From contig NZ_JAENRY010000139.1 of assembly GCF_016612545.1 (NCBI RefSeq), forward strand, positions 1-36,006: 36,006 bases of DNA, given 5' to 3'. Below, piece by piece: positions 33,282 to 36,006 of the stretch (within the stretch, counting starts at the first letter, position 1; each line of letters starts with the position of its first letter). The notes under the pieces were generated by a model that was given only the letters and a program-made list of their open reading frames with translations, was not told the origin of the DNA and did no database searches. Origin of the DNA: Streptomyces sp. MBT65 (lineage in GTDB: Bacteria > Actinomycetota > Actinomycetes > Streptomycetales > Streptomycetaceae). Made by a program: the position numbers and the translations under genes.

Positions 33282-33746
33282 TTGCGTGAGGCCATCATAA
33301 CGGGATACGGCGTTTTCACGGCATTCGGATTCGGTGCCGAGGCGTTGGAATTCCGCGTGTTCGCCGGGCGGTCGACCTTCGCCAAGGTGGGCCGCTTCAA
33401 TCCAGCCCCATATCATGCGAAGTATGCTGCTGAATACCCCTGCTTTCCGACCCCCTCACAAGATAATGTACTGCGTCGATGCGTGGTGGACGCGCTGTCG
33501 ATGGCGGGCCACGACGCCGCGGGAACAGCGGTATTGCTCGGCATCAACGACGACCCTTCAAACAGCCTGCAGACACCAAAATCAGCTGACGTGAACAATG
33601 CCACGGGTCGCCTACCGGACATCCTCGCCGACGAATTCGGTTTCGGCCGCCCCCGCCTGACATTTTCCGACGCCTGTGTATCCACGACGAACGCCATTGC
33701 GTACGGGACGCTACTCATCAACTCCGGAACCAGGGCTTCGGCGTAG
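33282..33746 (+). pseudogene. Beta-ketoacyl synthase N-terminal fragment, truncated just after the active-site Cys
   Basis: TTG 33282 gives REAIITGYGVFTAFGFGAEA, the usual KS start, then GRFNPAPYHAKYAAEYPC and LTFSDACVSTTNAIAYG with active-site Cys132. Only 154 codons remain of about 400; the His residues of the active site and the C-terminal half are gone. KS similarity ends near LLINSG (about 33727), where the sequence turns into an unrelated minus-strand fragment. Third positions are less G/C-biased than in neighbours, suggesting separate origin. KSs of this type (FabF-like, or type II PKS/aryl polyene) would fit a biosynthetic cluster. Confidence 0.75.
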
Positions 33747-33770
33747 TCGGCGGGCGTCCGTTCTGTAATC
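33718..33770 (-). pseudogene. First ~18 codons of an unidentified gene fused to the KS break point
   Basis: Reading leftward from GTG at about 33770, the frame gives VITERTPADYAEALVPEL with good codon character, then enters KS sequence. This looks like the beginning of another gene left at a rearrangement junction. The family is not recognised. Confidence 0.35.
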
Positions 33771-33881
33771 ACTTGAGATAAAGAGGGGGAGAGTAGGCGG
33801 TTTCTGTTCACGTCCGTTGCGCCCGGAAGCCCTTGCGTTTTCCCCGCACCGTCGGGTGGAGCGAGTCGGCTGCGCTAGGAG

Positions 33882-34607
33882 ATGATCCCGTGCGTGGCTG
33901 AAGAGGCAGGTACAGATGCGAATGACGCTTGTGCATGGTCTGAGCGACTGGGTTGGGCGCTCGGTCTCATCGCGGAGGATCCGGCTGTGCGAGGCGCAGC
34001 GCTCGTCCATCTGGCCGAGGCCCAGAGGAAGGTCATGGACGCGCTCGACCGGTCCAACGAGATGCGGCTGCTGACGCGGCCCTTGGGAGCGGACGAGCAG
34101 TACCGGGAGCCGGCCTTTCGACAAGCACTCCAGAGGCATTGGCAAGCCCAGAGGCATTCGCTGCCTGACGGGGTGTGGAATGGCCCTGTGGGCGGTGATC
34201 TGGCGACGTGGCCGGGGATGCCCTACACGTTGCTCTTCCTGGAGTGGGAGGCGAGGTACCCGCTGGAGTGGACGCAGCATGCGAAGGCGTGGGGTACGAA
34301 GGAGACCCTGATCCGTAAGGTGGCCCGTGCTCCCCAGGAGGAGGCGATCAAAGCGAAGCTCACCGACCTGGTCGAGCTCGTCGTCCACCGTGCGTATCGC
34401 TGCAAGGATCGCGAATACGTGCGGGTGGCCCGGGCTGTCGACAGCGCTGACCTACGGGGCAGGCTCGATCGGGCAGCCGCTTCGGACAGTCCGTGGGCCC
34501 GGTGCCACGCCGGGTATGTGCTCTGGCTCCTTGACCGCCCTGACATACCGAACACCCGCCGTGTCTGGCAGACCTGGGTGTCAGGCGAAGCAGCGCCGTT
34601 GCTGTGA
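33882..34607 (+). CDS. Hypothetical protein, 241 aa
   Basis: AGGAG (33877-33881) directly abuts ATG 33882 and lies 12 bases before an in-frame GTG at 33894; the GTG is the more likely start. The protein is mostly helical, without signal peptide or membrane helices, and contains WPGMPYTLLFLEWEARYPLE, then LTDLVELVVHRAYRCKDREY and SDSPWARCHAGYVLWLLDRP. I do not recognise a domain. It lies between the KS junction and the ISAs1 element and appears intact. Confidence 0.65.
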   Translation: MIPCVAEEAGTDANDACAWSERLGWALGLIAEDPAVRGAALVHLAEAQRKVMDALDRSNEMRLLTRPLGADEQYREPAFRQALQRHWQAQRHSLPDGVWNGPVGGDLATWPGMPYTLLFLEWEARYPLEWTQHAKAWGTKETLIRKVARAPQEEAIKAKLTDLVELVVHRAYRCKDREYVRVARAVDSADLRGRLDRAAASDSPWARCHAGYVLWLLDRPDIPNTRRVWQTWVSGEAAPLL

Positions 34608-34620
34608 CCGGGGGCGAATG

Positions 34621-35280
34621 CAGGGAAGGTTGGTTCGCGTGATCATGGAGGCCTCTACGCCCTGTGACCTGTCTGGAAGGCCGTGCCTGCCGACGCATCA
34701 CCCCTGATCTTGCCTGACCTTGACCGGCTCCGCGAGCACTCCGACGTCGGGCACGGGGAGGTGCCCGGCCTACTGGAGCGGCTGGCTCAGGTGCCGGATC
34801 CGCGCGATCCGCGCGGCGTACGCCACGCTCTGGCCGTCGTACTCACGCTGACCGCGTGCGCGGTGCTGACCGGCGCGACCTCGCTGCTGGCGGTCGGCGA
34901 GTGGATCGCGGACGCGCCGCCGCACGTGCTGGAGCGACTCGGCATGCGCCCCGATCCGGTACTGCCCCGGAGGCTGGTGCCCTCGGAGGCGACCGTCCGC
35001 CGACTGCTCGCCCGCATCGACGGTGATGCCCTCGACCGGGCGGTTGGCGGATGGCGTGCCGACCACCAGCCCGAGAACACCGAGCTGCGCGGACTGTCCG
35101 TGGACGGCAAGTCCCTGCGCGGTGCGACGAAGGCCCAGGGGCGGAGGATCCACCTACTCGCCGCGCTGGAGCACACCACCGGGTTGGTCCTGGCCCAGCT
35201 CGACGTCGGCGAGAGGACCGGTGAGGTCACCCGCCTCCAGTCGCTCCTCGGCACCGTCGCCGACCTGGCTGCAACCGTTA
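34621..35280 (+). mobile_element. ISAs1-type insertion sequence, 3'-truncated
   Basis: A possible left end begins with CAGGGAAGGTT at 34621, 62 bases before the transposase start. The right part of the transposase and the right inverted repeat (expected AACCTTCCCTG) are not found before the TetR gene, so the element is incomplete. The family match rests on the transposase. Confidence 0.65.
34683..35277 (+). pseudogene. ISAs1-type transposase, C-terminal half missing
   Basis: From GTG 34683 the frame reads RLAQVPDPRDPRGVRHALAV, then VLTGATSLLAVGEWIADAPP and LRGLSVDGKSLRGATKAQG, the conserved DUF4338-like N-terminal and first catalytic-Asp regions of ISAs1-family transposases. Family-like sequence continues through TGEVTRLQSLLGTVADLA and is lost at about 35275. 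About 195 of the usual ~370-400 codons remain. The frame then stays open to the window end without a stop, through unrelated sequence antisense to the TetR gene. Confidence 0.8.
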
Positions 35281-35381
35281 CGGCAGTTCAACAGAGCACA
35301 CCCAAAGACTGCCCGTTACGCGGACCGGCCGACCACGGCACCCAGATGATCTACACCTACGAAAATCTTGCCAGAGCCCAC

Positions 35382-36005
35382 TCAGGTCAGGCGTGCGTCG
35401 GTGAGGCAGGCGGGCCATCCGCGTTCCAGCAGGCGGGTGATGGCTTCGAGGGCGTGGCGGGGGTCGGGACTGGTGCGGGCGAGGTCGGGTGCCTGGAGGA
35501 TGTAGTGGGCCAGGAGGCGGGCCGTGGGGTCGTCGTGGGGCAGTCCGGTCTGCTGGGTGATGGCGGTGGTCAGGGGGTCTTCGGCTGCGGCCCAGGTGCG
35601 CCGGGCGTGCTCGCTCAGTTCCGGGGTGGCGTCGATGAGGGCGACCGTGCGGCGCTGTCCGGGGTCGGGGTGCTGTGTGAACGGGCCGCGCAGGGCGATG
35701 TGTTCGGCGAGGGCCCGGGGGATGGTGTGTCCGGGTGGGCGGTGCTCGACGGCGTCGACGAGGGCGGCGATGTGGCCGGCCCGGTCTCCGGCGAAGAGCA
35801 GGCTGGCTTTGCCCTCGGGGAAGTAGCTGAAGAGGGTCCCGACCGAGGTGCCGGCGGCTTCGGCGATCTCACGGACGCCGACGTTGTCGTATCCGCGTTC
35901 GGTGAACAGGTCGAACGCGGTGCCGGTGATGGCTGCGCGGGTCTCGGCCTTCTTGCGCTCGCGCAGCCCGGGAGGCCTGGAGGGGGTCGGATCGGCGGCC
36001 GCGGG
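35382..36005 (-). CDS. TetR-family transcriptional regulator, 5' end cut by window
   Basis: The minus-strand frame enters from the right edge and stops at 35382; 207 residues are visible and the start lies outside or near the edge. The N-terminal HTH is typical: LRERKKAETRAAITGTAFDL, then ERGYDNVGVREIAEAAGTSV and GTLFSYFPEGK. The ligand domain (RTWAAAEDPLTTAITQQTG, then ARLLAHYILQAPD) fits a TetR_C group. Codon bias is strong (G/C in nearly every third position). Its target cannot be seen. Confidence 0.9.
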   Translation of the reverse strand, partial: PAAADPTPSRPPGLRERKKAETRAAITGTAFDLFTERGYDNVGVREIAEAAGTSVGTLFSYFPEGKASLLFAGDRAGHIAALVDAVEHRPPGHTIPRALAEHIALRGPFTQHPDPGQRRTVALIDATPELSEHARRTWAAAEDPLTTAITQQTGLPHDDPTARLLAHYILQAPDLARTSPDPRHALEAITRLLERGWPACLTDARLT

Positions 36006-36006
36006 T

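Overview
The window is very GC-rich with strongly G/C-biased third codon positions, frequent GTG starts and AGGAGG-like ribosome binding sites. It encodes a streptogrisin-type protease, large LuxR (LAL) regulators and several AraC-type regulators. All of this points to a Streptomyces chromosome, probably an accessory or arm region, because IS scars and broken genes are common.

Layout. (1) 1-9.2 kb holds mostly degradative or carbohydrate-related genes: the 3' part of a glutaminase with a ricin-type lectin tail, a secreted streptogrisin-like protease followed by a perfect hairpin, the scar of an OleD-like macrolide glycosyltransferase, a DUF2236/MpaB-type heme oxygenase gene, a GH16-like protein without signal peptide, and a discoidin-domain protein. 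(2) 9.65-11.26 kb is a two-domain SDR/DUF2867 oxidoreductase. (3) 11.7-22.2 kb is a regulatory and esterase block built from homologous pairs: two divergent LAL regulators, two tandem AraC regulators and two HSL-type alpha/beta hydrolases, plus a third, EstC-like hydrolase. The first HSL-type hydrolase carries Cys where the catalytic Ser should be. (4) 22.3-23.3 kb is a small graveyard of IS fragments (IstB tail, IS5-type transposase head) around an S1-like small protein.

(5) 23.3-32.4 kb looks like a small biosynthetic gene cluster. A divergent promoter region separates a DUF3050 (heme-oxygenase-fold) protein from an operon: membrane-anchored ABM monooxygenase, fused PabA-PabB aminodeoxychorismate synthase, aryl-CoA ligase, second adenylate-forming ligase, FAD monooxygenase and class IV PLP enzyme (PabC-like). 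The operon ends at a strong hairpin shared with a convergent AhpD-like gene. The gene content predicts chorismate -> 4-amino-4-deoxychorismate -> 4-aminobenzoate, then acyl activation and oxidative tailoring. As given, the second ligase has a one-base frameshift and the FAD monooxygenase has an internal deletion with frameshift, so the cluster may be decaying or the sequence may contain errors.

(6) 33.2-36.0 kb holds a ketoacyl synthase cut off just after its active-site Cys, an unknown 241-aa protein, a 3'-truncated ISAs1-type element, and a TetR regulator running off the window end.

No rRNA, tRNA or CRISPR array was seen. Identifications are from motif recognition by eye; no database search was possible.
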